Numbered from the stretch's first letter, positions 27,324-36,716 are shown. The stretch is 64,000 nt of DNA from Altericroceibacterium spongiae (GCF_003610805.1 NZ_RAPF01000001.1:62001-126000), one strand, 5' to 3'. Made by a program: numbers and translations. Notes: generated by a model not told the origin, from the sequence alone.

Positions 27324-28004
27324 TCAGTTCCTGGCGGCGGGCAAAGCACTTTCGGGCAGGCAGCCGATCATCATGCTCATGGATTCTTCCATAAGACGGG
27401 GAAATTCCGGGCTGTCGATATCGAACGGGCCGGGGCGGTTCATCACCGAGCTGTTGAGCATGGCATACATGCTCTGAAAGGCGAAGCGGACATGCTTTTC
27501 GCTGATCCGCGCCGGATCTATATGCGGTTCGCCCCGCAACCGGTCCAGATAGACCTGCCCCAGACGCTGGCCATTGCGCCGGAACGGGGTCCAGGCATCG
27601 CTGCATTCCAGACTGACCCGCAGGACAGCGCGGTAAAAATCCTCATGTTCGCGAAACCGTCGTACCTGTGCTTCGATCAGAATCGGTAGAATTCGATCGA
27701 AAGGTGCTTCTCTGACAAGCTTTTCGAGCAACGGGCCGGATTGCGCCGCAGAGGCCACCATCACGGCGCGAAACAGCGTGTTCTTATCGGGGAAGCGCGC
27801 ATAAAAAGCACCTGTCGAGCAGCCGGTGGCCTGGCATAAGTCAAGCACACTGATCTGTTCGAAAGGTATTCTTCGCGCAATTTCGAGCGACGTACCGATT
27901 AACCGGTCACGCATCTCGCGACTGCGTCTCTGCCGAGTCGGAGCCACACCGGCGGCCGCCAGATCCTCCTCCCAGCTTCCCTCACTCTCCCATGTATCTT
28001 TCAT
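27324..28004 (-). CDS. TetR-family regulator of the adjoining hydrolase/porin/transporter cluster
   Basis: 226 residues from the ATG at 28004 (MKDTWESEGS). The helix-turn-helix (SLEIARRIPFEQISVLDLCQ, ATGCSTGAFYARFPDKNTLF) begins around residue 40 after an acidic, then Arg-rich leader. The C-terminal helical domain is unremarkable. It is divergent from the metallo-hydrolase gene at 28140, with 135 bp between, so it most likely controls that cluster and itself. The gap has TTGACA at 28077-28082 and a direct repeat GCCAATA at 28096-28102 and 28111-28117. Confidence 0.85.
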   Translation of the reverse strand: MKDTWESEGSWEEDLAAAGVAPTRQRRSREMRDRLIGTSLEIARRIPFEQISVLDLCQATGCSTGAFYARFPDKNTLFRAVMVASAAQSGPLLEKLVREAPFDRILPILIEAQVRRFREHEDFYRAVLRVSLECSDAWTPFRRNGQRLGQVYLDRLRGEPHIDPARISEKHVRFAFQSMYAMLNSSVMNRPGPFDIDSPEFPRLMEESMSMMIGCLPESALPAARN

Positions 28005-28139
28005 GAACAACGGTCTGGCGCAGCAGGCATAGTCAATCAACCGGGAAAATGAAACAGAACCGTATTCGGATTCTTATTGACATCCGTGGCAGACGGCCAA
28101 TAGGCATGCTGCCAATAACGATAACAGGAGAGAGGATAC

Positions 28140-29132
28140 GTGAGTCAGGACACGTTTTCCGGCGCACTCCCTGTGTGCCGAAGAAGAGTAATGCAAATGG
28201 GACTGGCGGCCGGCGCTGCCAGTGTGTTTCCCCAGAGTTTGCTGGCGCAGGACAAGGCTGCTGCGGCGTCAGACAGCGGAGCCAGGCTGGTGCTGCTTGG
28301 CACCAAGGGTGGTCCCCGTGTGGGTGGTTCGCGGTCCAATCCGGCCAATGCGCTGGTGGTGGACGATGCCGTCTATGTGATCGATACGGGCATGGGTGTT
28401 TCCGCCCAGTTCGTGAAAGCCGGGCTCGATTTCCGCAAGCTGCGCGCGATTTTCATCTCGCATATGCATTCGGATCACGAGCTGGAGCTCGGTAACTTCG
28501 TCTATAATAGCTGGGTTACCAATTCTTTCACCAAACCGGTCGATGTCTATGGTCCGGTCGGGATCGAGGATATGGTCCGCGATTACTGGGCACTCAACCG
28601 CATCGATATCGAAACGCGTATAGCCGATGAAGGCCGTGTGGACCCGCGCCCCTTATTGCACGGTCACGATATGGCTTTCGAAAAGCGCCAGGTGATGCAG
28701 GATGACAAGGTGACGGTTTCCGCTTTGCCGACCCCGCATAAACCTTTGCAGAACTTCGCCTATCGCTTCGATACACCCTATGGCAGCGTGGTCTATTCGG
28801 GAGATACCAGCTTCTATCCACCGCTGGCCGATTTCGCCAAAGGTGCGGATATTCTGGTTCATGAAGTGCTTTATGAGCCCGGTGTCGATGCTCTGACCAA
28901 GCGTGCCCGCGGCGGTGAGGCGTTTCGGGCGCATATCATGAATGCGCATAGCACCACCGGGCAGGTGGGTCAGATCGCGGCCATGGCCGGTGTGAAGACC
29001 CTCGTCCTCAGCCATTTCGTCCCGGGTGATATGGACTGGATCACGGATGATATGTGGCGTGAAGGTGCTGCCCGGCACTTTCAGGGCGAAATTATCGCCG
29101 GGCATGATCTTCAGGAAATCCCCCTTTCCTGA
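28140..29132 (+). CDS. Exported metallo-beta-lactamase-fold hydrolase
   Basis: 330 residues. The N-terminus has a twin-arginine-like pattern (CRRRVMQMGLAAGAASVFP) ending near LLAQ (~residue 38), so it is probably folded before export. The fold carries the metal motif HMHSDH (~residues 110-115), SGDTSF and SHFVPG histidine/aspartate ligands, and the NAHSTTGQ segment, as in the arylsulfatase/RNase Z-like branch. The reaction may be hydrolysis of an ester, lactone or sulfate ester; substrate unknown. GTG start at 28140 has GAGAGGA just upstream. Heads a cluster with an alginate_exp-type porin and an aromatic-acid-type transporter. Confidence 0.85.
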   Translation: MSQDTFSGALPVCRRRVMQMGLAAGAASVFPQSLLAQDKAAAASDSGARLVLLGTKGGPRVGGSRSNPANALVVDDAVYVIDTGMGVSAQFVKAGLDFRKLRAIFISHMHSDHELELGNFVYNSWVTNSFTKPVDVYGPVGIEDMVRDYWALNRIDIETRIADEGRVDPRPLLHGHDMAFEKRQVMQDDKVTVSALPTPHKPLQNFAYRFDTPYGSVVYSGDTSFYPPLADFAKGADILVHEVLYEPGVDALTKRARGGEAFRAHIMNAHSTTGQVGQIAAMAGVKTLVLSHFVPGDMDWITDDMWREGAARHFQGEIIAGHDLQEIPLS

Positions 29133-29216
29133 AGCACTTTCTTCAACCCCCTTCGGGCTCTCCCCCAATAAAATCAGGTCCCAAAAAATCAGGCCTGAAA
29201 AATCAGGATGCTTTTA

Positions 29217-30902
29217 ATGACAACAAGTCTCCCAAGATGGGGACGTGCAGGATGCTGTATTCTGGCCGTCTCTGTCGCCATGCCCGCTTTTGCTCAAAGT
29301 AACACACCCGCTTCCGGCGCAGATAATCTCGCTACACCCGATATTCGCGGATCTGCCTCCGGGGATTCCCCCGTCGATCCTCTGGTGACGACGCCTGCTT
29401 CGGTGCAGGAAACGGATAGTACCGCACAGGAACAGGAAGCGAAAGCGCCCTCTATCACCCGCGAACCGGAAGCCGGTGTGGTAGACGATACCGCGCCGCG
29501 TAATATCGGTACGCCGCCCGGACCCTATCCGGTCGAAGGACAGGGCTGGGGGCCGAAAACCGGCCGCAATTTCTATATGATCCGCTATGCCGAAGACTGG
29601 AGCTATCTTGCCGATCCCAAGGCCGAAGATGTGCCTTTGCGCAATCTTAAATATATTCCTCTGGGAACCGGAGACGGCGCCTATCTTACGCTGAATGGCT
29701 ATGAGCGGATCCGTTATGTCTATTCCTCACGCCCCTATATGGACGAGGCGCGCTCCCGCGACCGGCACGAAATTCAGACCCGGACGATGTTCGGTGCCGA
29801 TGCTCATCTGAACGAAAATTTCCGGGTCTATGCCGAAATCGGCAATATGGAGACATTCGGCCGCAATCAGGAAGCGCATATCGGGGTTCATGAGGACAAT
29901 CTGAACCTTCAGCAGCTTTTCGCCGAAGCGCGTTTTCCGGTGGCCGGAGGAGGCAAGGCCGGTGTGATGATCGGCCGGCAGCAATTCTATGACGGTTCGC
30001 GCGTGATCCTTTCGACCCGCGAAGGTCCGAACGTTCCGCTCAGCATGAACGGCGTGCGTCTGTGGAGCCAGTGGGACAAATTCCGCTTTTCCGCTTTTGC
30101 CCTTTACGGATCGGAGGATGATACCAGCGTGCTGGGCGACGGGGTGGATACGGATGTCTCGCTTAGCGGGGTGAATACTAGCTTCGTGGTCGCCAATGGC
30201 GATGTGGCGGGGCAGGATTCGCAGGTATTTTTCGACCCGTTCTTTTTCCATTATCTCGATAAGGATCACACGATCGGCCTGGTGAGCGGACGGGACCGGC
30301 GTGAAACCTACGGCGCGCGTCTATGGGGCCATGTCGGACGGTTCCAGTTTGACTGGAGCGCAATCCAGCAAGACGGCGATTTTGCAGGGCGCCCGGTCGA
30401 TGCCTATACGATCAGCGCCGAGCAGAGCCTCGCTCTGGCTTCGGGCCGCGATGCGCCGCGGATCGGTCTGCATGCCGAAATCGCTTCTGGCGGCGGTTAT
30501 TACACCCAGACCGGGCCGATCCATTCCTTTAACCCGATCAACGGGGCCAATATTCTCTTCACCGAGATCAACACGCTGACCGGTATCAACCTCGCCAAGC
30601 TGGGGCCGAACATAACGTTCAACCCGGTCAAGAATGTGAATATTTTCGCGGAAGCCGGTTTTTACTGGCGCCGGGATGAGAACGAACCGCTCTATCGCAC
30701 GAGCTTCGAACCTTATGCGGGTACCGAGAATGTGAAGGGCAAGGAAGCGATGCAGATCTATCGCGCCCGTATGCGCTGGACGATCAATCAGAACGTATCG
30801 GTCGTGCAGCAGGTCGAATATGTTGCGGCGGGCAAGGTCCTGGACCGGGCCGGCTTCAAAGATGAAATATATGCAGCGACGGAGCTTCATCTGCGCTTCT
30901 GA
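29217..30902 (+). CDS. Alginate-export-family outer-membrane porin
   Basis: 561 residues. A signal peptide (ILAVSVAMPAFAQ, ~residues 16-28) is followed by a low-complexity Ser/Thr/Glu-rich linker (~30-110) and an 18-strand-like barrel of the alginate_exp (AlgE-like) family, with motifs LTLNGYERIRYVYSS, MIGRQQFYDGSRVI, SGRDRRETYGARLWG and C-terminal ELHLRF ending in Phe. Members serve as specific outer-membrane channels for acidic polysaccharides or small organic compounds; many accompany aromatic-degradation genes. An ATG at 29208 is possible, but AGGA is 8 nt before 29217. Lies between the hydrolase and the MFS transporter. Confidence 0.85.
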   Translation: MTTSLPRWGRAGCCILAVSVAMPAFAQSNTPASGADNLATPDIRGSASGDSPVDPLVTTPASVQETDSTAQEQEAKAPSITREPEAGVVDDTAPRNIGTPPGPYPVEGQGWGPKTGRNFYMIRYAEDWSYLADPKAEDVPLRNLKYIPLGTGDGAYLTLNGYERIRYVYSSRPYMDEARSRDRHEIQTRTMFGADAHLNENFRVYAEIGNMETFGRNQEAHIGVHEDNLNLQQLFAEARFPVAGGGKAGVMIGRQQFYDGSRVILSTREGPNVPLSMNGVRLWSQWDKFRFSAFALYGSEDDTSVLGDGVDTDVSLSGVNTSFVVANGDVAGQDSQVFFDPFFFHYLDKDHTIGLVSGRDRRETYGARLWGHVGRFQFDWSAIQQDGDFAGRPVDAYTISAEQSLALASGRDAPRIGLHAEIASGGGYYTQTGPIHSFNPINGANILFTEINTLTGINLAKLGPNITFNPVKNVNIFAEAGFYWRRDENEPLYRTSFEPYAGTENVKGKEAMQIYRARMRWTINQNVSVVQQVEYVAAGKVLDRAGFKDEIYAATELHLRF

Positions 30903-30999
30903 GCCGGACATTTTCGATGGCAGACGGCTTGTTCGAACAGTCCGATGACGTCGTAAGAAAAGTGAAAGTCTGAAGAGAAAAGGGGGACGAGAGGACGTT

Positions 31000-32316
31000 A
31001 TGGCAAAGGACCCAAGAGAAATACTGGCTGAAGAGCCCATGAAGTGGTTGCAGATCGTTGCTGTGACCCTGTGCATTTTGCTGAATGCGCTGGATGGTTT
31101 CGATGTGCTGGCGATCAGTTTTGCATCACCGGGCATTGCTTCGGAATGGGGCATTGACCGCGCGGCGCTGGGTTTCGTGTTGTCGATGGAACTGATCGGC
31201 ATGGCCGTCGGCTCGATCTTCCTCGGCACGGTGGCGGACAAGATCGGGCGGCGCCCGACCATTCTGCTGTGCCTGGTGGCGATGGCCGGGGGAATGGGGC
31301 TGGTACCGCTCGCCAACTCCATACCCGTATTGTCCGTCATCCGCCTGCTGACGGGGCTGGGTATCGGCGGGATGCTGGCCTGTACCAATGCCATGGTGGC
31401 CGAACTGTCCAACCGCAAGAATCAGGCACTGGCGGTCATCATCATGGCGGCGGGCTATCCTTTCGGGGCGATTGTCGGCGGTTCGATCGCATCGGGCCTG
31501 CTGGAAACCGGCGGCTGGCGCGATATTTTCGTTTTCGGCGCCATCGTCACCGCGGTGTTCATTCCGCTGGTGCTGATTTTTCTGCCGGAATCGATCAGCT
31601 TCGAAATCGGTCGTCAGGCGCCCAATTCGCTCGAACGCGTGAACCGTACGCTCAAGCGGATGGGGCACAGAGCGGCCAGTGCCTTGCCGGTGCTCGAAAA
31701 AGATCAGACTTCGGGCATTTCGCTCGGTAAGCTGTTCGCGCCCGGTTTGCGCGGCACCACGCTGCTGCTGACCGTTGCCTATTTTTGCCATATCATGACC
31801 TTCTATTTCATCCTCAAATGGGTGCCGAAGATCGTGGTGGATATGGGTTACGAACCGTCCACGGCGGGCGGCGTGCTGGTCTGGGCCAATGTTGGCGGCC
31901 TGTTCGGCTCGCTGGTGCTCAGCGTTCTCACCCGGCGTATGAGCGTGCGCTGGCTGGTGATCGGTGCTCTGGTGCTTTCGACCATCATGGTGACCTATTT
32001 CGGGCAGGGGCAGCCCGATCTGAAGGGGCTTTCGACGATTGCTGCCGTGGCCGGTTTCTGCACCAATGCCGGTGTGGTTGGCCTCTATGCGCTGATCGCC
32101 GCGGCTTTCCCGACCAAGCTGCGCGGCGGCGGCACCGGTTTCGTGATCGGGATCGGTCGCGGAGGTGCGGCACTCGGACCGATTGTGGCCGGGCTGATGT
32201 TCGCCGCCGGCGGATCGCTGGGGCTGGTTGCTTTCCTGATGGGGCTTGGCTCGATCATTGCGGCCTTCGCGCTGCTCTGGCTGAAGCCGCCACGCGAAAC
32301 ACAGGCTGCGGTCTGA
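31000..32316 (+). CDS. MFS transporter, aromatic acid:H+ symporter (AAHS) type
   Basis: 438 residues, 12 predicted helices. The first helix has the AAHS hallmark LNALDGFDVLAISFASPGI (DGFD), followed by the MFS loop GTVADKIGRRPT and the later RRMSVRW loop. Members take up 4-hydroxybenzoate, protocatechuate, vanillate and similar acids; the exact substrate cannot be read. With the porin and hydrolase upstream in the same direction it forms an outer membrane-to-cytoplasm uptake route. A 14-bp-stem terminator follows immediately after the stop, closing the cluster. AGGACG precedes the ATG. Confidence 0.88.
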   Translation: MAKDPREILAEEPMKWLQIVAVTLCILLNALDGFDVLAISFASPGIASEWGIDRAALGFVLSMELIGMAVGSIFLGTVADKIGRRPTILLCLVAMAGGMGLVPLANSIPVLSVIRLLTGLGIGGMLACTNAMVAELSNRKNQALAVIIMAAGYPFGAIVGGSIASGLLETGGWRDIFVFGAIVTAVFIPLVLIFLPESISFEIGRQAPNSLERVNRTLKRMGHRAASALPVLEKDQTSGISLGKLFAPGLRGTTLLLTVAYFCHIMTFYFILKWVPKIVVDMGYEPSTAGGVLVWANVGGLFGSLVLSVLTRRMSVRWLVIGALVLSTIMVTYFGQGQPDLKGLSTIAAVAGFCTNAGVVGLYALIAAAFPTKLRGGGTGFVIGIGRGGAALGPIVAGLMFAAGGSLGLVAFLMGLGSIIAAFALLWLKPPRETQAAV

Positions 32317-32332
32317 TCTGTAGCTGCTGATA

Positions 32333-32369
32333 AAAACCCCGGTTCCGACAGCGGAACCGGGGTTTTCTT
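32333..32369 (+). terminator. Strong intrinsic terminator after the MFS gene
   Basis: AAAACCCCGGTTCC (32333-32346) pairs perfectly with GGAACCGGGGTTTT (32353-32366) around a 6-nt loop, with further T residues downstream. Confidence 0.93.
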
Positions 32370-32393
32370 ATGGCGGAAAGAGAGCGGAGATGA

Positions 32394-32449
32394 ACAACGA
32401 TCCGGGCGGGGCAGGCCACAGGCACAGGCTCGCCCGCCCGGATCGTTGT
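32394..32449. repeat. 17-bp perfect inverted repeat with CAGGC-rich loop
   Basis: Arms 32394-32410 and 32433-32449 are exact reverse complements (core CGATCCGGGCGGG). The 22-nt spacer contains three CAGGC units. Two further 8-bp pairs (CATGCCGG/CCGGCATG and CCATGCGG/CCGCATGG) are nested between 32459 and 32527. The region separates convergent operons; function unknown, possibly the end of the dehydrogenase operon or an extragenic repeat. Confidence 0.8.
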
Positions 32450-32540
32450 CGAGGCACGTCATGCCGGCCCGTTTGGGGGGCGGGTCCCATGCGGTGGAGA
32501 GAATTCCCGCATGGTGGCCCGGCATGGTGCCTCCGGCGGG

Positions 32541-32933
32541 CTAGGTCGTTCGGGGCATTGAACGATCCAGCGCCGCCAGCTCGTCTGCCGAGAAAACGCG
32601 CCCGCGTGACAGGAAGCGTTTTTCCCGGCCATTATCGAGGCTGAACATGCCGCCGCGTCCCGGTACGACATCGAGGATGAGCTGGGTATGGGCCCAGGCT
32701 TCGCCCTGTGCCTTGCCGATATAGACGGGGGCGCCGCCGACTTCGCCGAGAAGCGTGTCCGACCCGCCGATGCGAAAGTCCCCCTCGGCATAGCACATGG
32801 GAGAAGAACCGTCGCAGCAGCCGCCCGACTGGTGAAACAGGATCGGGCCGTGTTCGGCTTGCAATTCGGCGATAAAGGCGAGCGCCGCAGGGGTGGCGGT
32901 CACGCGATCCACTTTTGCCACCTCGGCGGTCAT
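32541..32933 (-). CDS. DUF779-family protein of the aldehyde dehydrogenase operon
   Basis: 130 residues with the DUF779 pattern: FHQSGGCCDGSSPMC (~residues 33-47), a paired-cysteine motif suggestive of metal or redox function, then QLILDVVPGRGGMFSLDNG. Function unknown, but genes of this family are very often found next to acetaldehyde/aldehyde dehydrogenase genes, as here. It follows the alcohol dehydrogenase gene by 54 bp on the same strand and is the last gene of the operon. Confidence 0.88.
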   Translation of the reverse strand: MTAEVAKVDRVTATPAALAFIAELQAEHGPILFHQSGGCCDGSSPMCYAEGDFRIGGSDTLLGEVGGAPVYIGKAQGEAWAHTQLILDVVPGRGGMFSLDNGREKRFLSRGRVFSADELAALDRSMPRTT

Positions 32934-32987
32934 CTCAGGTCCTCCTTGAGGGTTTTATGGCCCTGTTCGGTGCTTGTGAGGCCCCGT

Positions 32988-34019
32988 TCAATCGGCCATA
33001 TCGAGCACGATACGGCCCTCGATCTGGCCCTTATGCATCCGCTCGAACACCGTGTTGATGTCTTCCAGCTTGCCTTTTTCGATGGTCGCTTTCACCTTGC
33101 CGTCGGCTGCGAAATCGAGCGATTCCTGCAGATCCAGCCGGGTTCCGACAATCGATCCGCGCACCGTAATGCCGTTCAGCACCATGCCGAAAATATTGAG
33201 CGGGAAATCGCCCGGCGGCAGACCATTTAGCGCTACAGTACCCCCTCTGGCCGTTACCCCGACAGCCTGGGCAAAAGCCTTTTCGCTGACTGCGGTGACC
33301 AGCACACCGTTCACACCGCCCCCGGTTTCGCGCTTGATAACGGTGGCCGGATCTTCGTTCAGCGCATTCACGGTAACCGTGGCGCCGAGCCGTCTGGCAA
33401 GGTCCAGCTTGTCATCATCGATATCGATCGCTGCGACATTGAGGCCCATCGCCTTGGCATATTGCACCGCCATATGGCCGAGCCCGCCAATCCCTGAAAT
33501 GGCAACGAAATCGCCCGGCTTGGTGTCGGTCATTTTGAGGCCCTTATAGACCGTCACACCCGCACACAGAACCGGAGCAATTTCCATAAAGTCCACATTA
33601 TCAGGGATATGGCCGACATAGTTCGGATCGGCGATCACATAATCGGCAAAGCCGCCATTGACCGAATAGCCGGTATTTTCCTGTGCTTCGCACAATGTTT
33701 CCCAGCCGCCGAGGCAATGCACGCAATGGCCGCAAGCGGTATAGAGCCAGGGCACACCAACCCGGTCACCTTCCTTTACATGCGTCACCCCGGCCCCCAC
33801 GGCCGACACATAGCCGACACCTTCATGGCCCGGAATGAAGGGCGGGTTCGGTTTGACCGGCCAGTCCCCTTCGGCAGCGTGAAGGTCGGTGTGGCACACG
33901 CCGGAGGCCTGAATTGCAACCTGAATCTGGCCGGGGCCGACTTCGGGCACCGGTACTTCGTCAATGGTCAGTGGCTTGCCGAATTCACGAACAACGGCAG
34001 CTTTCATAGTTTTCGCCAT
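32988..34019 (-). CDS. adhP: Zinc-dependent alcohol dehydrogenase (AdhP type)
   Basis: 343 residues, normal for medium-chain dehydrogenases. Catalytic zinc site: [16 protein letters not shown] (Cys and following residues) with GHEGVGYV; structural zinc lobe CGHCVHC...C; NAD-binding [17 protein letters not shown] (~residues 175-191). Oxidises primary alcohols to aldehydes with NAD+, cytoplasmic. The aldehyde dehydrogenase gene lies 77 bp upstream and DUF779 54 bp downstream, giving an alcohol-to-acid route in one operon under the AcoR-like regulator further upstream. Confidence 0.94.
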   Translation of the reverse strand: MAKTMKAAVVREFGKPLTIDEVPVPEVGPGQIQVAIQASGVCHTDLHAAEGDWPVKPNPPFIPGHEGVGYVSAVGAGVTHVKEGDRVGVPWLYTACGHCVHCLGGWETLCEAQENTGYSVNGGFADYVIADPNYVGHIPDNVDFMEIAPVLCAGVTVYKGLKMTDTKPGDFVAISGIGGLGHMAVQYAKAMGLNVAAIDIDDDKLDLARRLGATVTVNALNEDPATVIKRETGGGVNGVLVTAVSEKAFAQAVGVTARGGTVALNGLPPGDFPLNIFGMVLNGITVRGSIVGTRLDLQESLDFAADGKVKATIEKGKLEDINTVFERMHKGQIEGRIVLDMAD

Positions 34020-34096
34020 GGGGAGTTCCTTCCTGCAAAATTGGGGGGAGAACAGGATGGCGGCCTTTGCACCATCCTGCTTTGCATCAGATCAAA

Positions 34097-35620
34097 TCAG
34101 AAGAAGCCCAGCTTCTTCGGGCTGTAGCTGACCAGCATATTCTTGGTCTGCTGATAGTGCTCCAGCATCATCTTATGGTTTTCGCGACCGATGCCCGACT
34201 GCTTGTATCCGCCGAAAGCCGCATGGGCCGGATAGGCGTGATAACAATTTGTCCATACGCGGCCCGCCTTGATAGCGCGGCCGAAACGATAACAGGTATT
34301 GGCGTCCCGGCTCCACACGCCGGCGCCCAGGCCATAGAGCGTATCATTGGCGATGGAGAGTGCTTCATCGCTGTCTTTGAAAGTGGTGACCGACAGGACC
34401 GGGCCGAAGATTTCCTCCTGGAAAATCCGCATCTTATTATGCCCTTTGAAGACGGTCGGCTTGACATAATAGCCACCCGACAATGCACCGCCCAGGTCGC
34501 ATGCTTCTCCGCCCGTCAGCAACTCGGCGCCTTCCTGTTTGCCGATATCGATATAAGAGAGGATCTTGTCACGCTGTTCTGAAGAAGCCTGCGCCCCGAT
34601 CATCGTGGCACTGTCCAGCGGATTGCCCTGAACGATGGATTCAACCCGTTTCAGAGCCCGTTCCATAAAGCGGTCATAAATATTTTCATGAATCAGCGCG
34701 CGGCTCGGGCAGGTGCATACTTCACCCTGATTGAGAGCGAACATCACGAAGCCTTCGATAGCTTTGTCGAAAAAGTCGTCATCCTCTCGCGTGACGTCTT
34801 CGAAAAAGATATTGGGCGATTTGCCACCCAGTTCCAACGTGACCGGAATGAGGTTTTCCGCCGCATATTGCATGATGAGGCGGCCGGTAGTGGTTTCGCC
34901 GGTAAAGGCAATTTTGGCGATCCGGCTTGAAGAAGCGAGCGGTTTGCCTGCTTCGATTCCGAAACCATTGATGATGTTGAGCACGCCGGGAGGCAGAAGA
35001 TCGCCGATCAGTTCGGCCAGAACCAGAATAGAGGCGGGTGTCTGCTCGGCGGGTTTGAGCACGATGCAATTGCCTGCCGCCAGTGCCGGAGCAAGCTTCC
35101 AGCAGGCCATCAGGAGCGGGAAATTCCATGGAATAATCTGCCCGACAACGCCGAGCGGTTCGTGAAAATGATAGGCGACCGTATCATGGTCTATTTCTCC
35201 TATCGAACCTTCCTGCGCGCGGATCACACCGGCAAAATAGCGGAAATGGTCGATGGCGAGCGGCAGGTCTGCCGCCATGGTTTCACGGATCGGTTTGCCG
35301 TTATCCCATGTCTCGGCGGTTGCCAGCAATTCGAGATTATCTTCCATCCGGTCCGCGATCCGGCTGAGGATCAGCGCCCTTTCGGTAACCGACATCGTGC
35401 CCCATTTATCCTTCGCGGCATGGGCTGCATCGAGCGCGGCTTCGACATCGGCCGCATCGGACCTTGCGATTTCACCCACAGATTGGCCGGTAATGGGGGA
35501 AATATTTTCGAAATAACGGCCTGCCTGGGGCGCCTTCCATTCACCGCCGATGAAATTTTCATAACGCGATTTGAACGGGGCTTTGAGAGCCTGCGACCGT
35601 TCCTGAACGATCATGTCCAT
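34097..35620 (-). CDS. NAD(P)-dependent aldehyde dehydrogenase (AldB/ExaC type)
   Basis: 507 residues. Catalytic motifs: [12 protein letters not shown] with the general-base Glu, and [17 protein letters not shown] with the catalytic Cys; [13 protein letters not shown] and the C-terminal [23 protein letters not shown] tail in two stretches are typical of acetaldehyde dehydrogenase II. It oxidises the aldehyde from the downstream alcohol dehydrogenase. The ATG at 35620 has GAGGA 7 nt upstream; an in-frame ATG at 35638 lacks one. The leader holds a hairpin (35690-35709) and a 24-bp near-palindrome (35726-35749). Confidence 0.94.
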   Translation of the reverse strand: MDMIVQERSQALKAPFKSRYENFIGGEWKAPQAGRYFENISPITGQSVGEIARSDAADVEAALDAAHAAKDKWGTMSVTERALILSRIADRMEDNLELLATAETWDNGKPIRETMAADLPLAIDHFRYFAGVIRAQEGSIGEIDHDTVAYHFHEPLGVVGQIIPWNFPLLMACWKLAPALAAGNCIVLKPAEQTPASILVLAELIGDLLPPGVLNIINGFGIEAGKPLASSSRIAKIAFTGETTTGRLIMQYAAENLIPVTLELGGKSPNIFFEDVTREDDDFFDKAIEGFVMFALNQGEVCTCPSRALIHENIYDRFMERALKRVESIVQGNPLDSATMIGAQASSEQRDKILSYIDIGKQEGAELLTGGEACDLGGALSGGYYVKPTVFKGHNKMRIFQEEIFGPVLSVTTFKDSDEALSIANDTLYGLGAGVWSRDANTCYRFGRAIKAGRVWTNCYHAYPAHAAFGGYKQSGIGRENHKMMLEHYQQTKNMLVSYSPKKLGFF

Positions 35621-35689
35621 TCTTCTGTCCTCTTCCATAATTCAAGCGCCGGTTCCGGCGTCGGAAGAGCAAGCTAGGAGGGCAGATCT

Positions 35690-35709
35690 GGCGGGGGAAG
35701 AACCCCGCC
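35690..35709. promoter_or_regulatory. Hairpin in the aldehyde dehydrogenase leader
   Basis: GGCGGGG (35690-35696) and CCCCGCC (35703-35709) with a GAAGAA loop, 70 bp upstream of the dehydrogenase start. Could be a leader structure or a terminator for the regulator gene; no T tract on the minus strand. Confidence 0.45.
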
Positions 35710-35725
35710 GGTCAAGCTATCAGGC

Positions 35726-35749
35726 ATCTGTCTCACTAGCGAGACAGAT
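35726..35749. promoter_or_regulatory. Near-perfect 24-bp palindrome, likely activator site
   Basis: ATCTGTCTC and GAGACAGAT flank A-CTAG-C, a 24-bp palindrome with one mismatched pair. It lies between the AcoR-like regulator gene and the aldehyde dehydrogenase gene, 106 bp upstream of the latter. The TGTCTC/GAGACA arms suit the Fis-type helix-turn-helix of AcoR-like regulators; assignment to the neighbouring regulator is inferred. Confidence 0.65.
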
Positions 35750-35765
35750 TGTACAAAATGGGATG

Positions 35766-36716
35766 TCAGTGTCGTACACCTGCGCGATTCATGCGGCGGT
35801 ACAGGGTCGCCCGGCCGATGCCGAGCAGCCTGGCTGCTTCGCTGGCATTGCCGCCTGCCTGGGCAAGAGCACGGCGCAGAACGGTGCGGTCTCCGTCTTC
35901 GAATGACGGAGGCTGTCCGGTGCCCAGTATCTGTTCGAGCGGACGTTGTTCGGACAGCGCCTTGTCATCGAGCCCGAGATGCAAACGGGCGGCGCGGCTG
36001 GCACCGATCACCAGATCGTCCCGGTCGGTCGCCAGCAGGGCTGCGCCATGGGCTTCATCCTCTTTCAGAAGGACAATGCGGTTATCTGCAAAATGGCGGC
36101 AGAAATAATCGCGTTCGATCCGCTGGGCGGCATCGCGCACGAGAGCGGCAATCATTTCGACCATGGCAGGGCCGTGATCGCTGCGGCAACTTGAGATGTC
36201 GAGAGCGGCAATTAGCTTTCCATGTGGATCATGCACAGGCGCATCCATGCAACTGATCCCGATATTGCGGCTGGCAAAATGCTGATCGCGGTGAATGACA
36301 ACCGGCTTATCTTCATACAGGCAGGTGCCGATACCGTTGGTGCCTTCCTGTGCTTCGCTCCAGCGCGCGCCTTCGGCAAGGCCGATATGGGAGAAGTCGC
36401 CTTCATCTCCCGCGCTGGTGCGCCGTTCCATAATAGTGCCTTCGGCATCGCTGAAAACGACACCGCAGCCCGATCGTCCGACCGAACGGAACATCTGATC
36501 GAGCACCGGATTGGCCGCGGCCAGCAGCATTTCGTGTTTCTGGCGCAGAGCGGTCAATGCGGGAGCATCGATTCGCTCAGGAATATTGAGCTGATCCGGA
36601 TCGAGCCCATGATGCAGAGCGGAGCGGCACCATGAGGCCGCGACATGCGATATTGCCGCGCTGCTTGGCGATTGCACGGTTTGTAATACGGTTTCTGAAT
36701 GATGCTGATCTGCCAT
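35766..36716 (-). CDS. AcoR-like regulator lacking the sigma54 AAA+ domain
   Basis: 316 residues from the ATG at 36716 (AGAGGA upstream). N-terminal SWCRSALHHGLDP segment, GAF-like sensor (~70-200; GCGVVFSDAEGT, EAQEGTNGIGTCLYEDKPVV, CMDAPVHDPHGKLIAALDIS) and a C-terminal Fis-type helix-turn-helix (~275-315; ALAQAGGNASEAARLLGIGRA). AcoR relatives have a ~230-residue AAA+ domain with GAFTGA between GAF and HTH; here residues ~210-270 form only a short PAS-like stretch, with no Walker motifs. Thus it should work without sigma54. It presumably senses an alcohol/aldehyde-related ligand and controls the dehydrogenase operon downstream. Confidence 0.85.
   Translation of the reverse strand: MADQHHSETVLQTVQSPSSAAISHVAASWCRSALHHGLDPDQLNIPERIDAPALTALRQKHEMLLAAANPVLDQMFRSVGRSGCGVVFSDAEGTIMERRTSAGDEGDFSHIGLAEGARWSEAQEGTNGIGTCLYEDKPVVIHRDQHFASRNIGISCMDAPVHDPHGKLIAALDISSCRSDHGPAMVEMIAALVRDAAQRIERDYFCRHFADNRIVLLKEDEAHGAALLATDRDDLVIGASRAARLHLGLDDKALSEQRPLEQILGTGQPPSFEDGDRTVLRRALAQAGGNASEAARLLGIGRATLYRRMNRAGVRH

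Noticed and set aside
30321-31418. 365-codon frame on the minus strand across porin and MFS genes
   Set aside because: Spans two well supported genes on the other strand and shows no domain.
32390-32644. 84-codon frame starting MNNDPGG
   Set aside because: Lies over the 17-bp inverted repeat and runs antisense into the DUF779 gene; no support for coding.
35640-35720. Possible sigma54 promoter (TGCCC...TTGC) before the aldehyde dehydrogenase gene
   Set aside because: The GG of the -24 element is absent at the required distance, and the regulator lacks an AAA+ domain.
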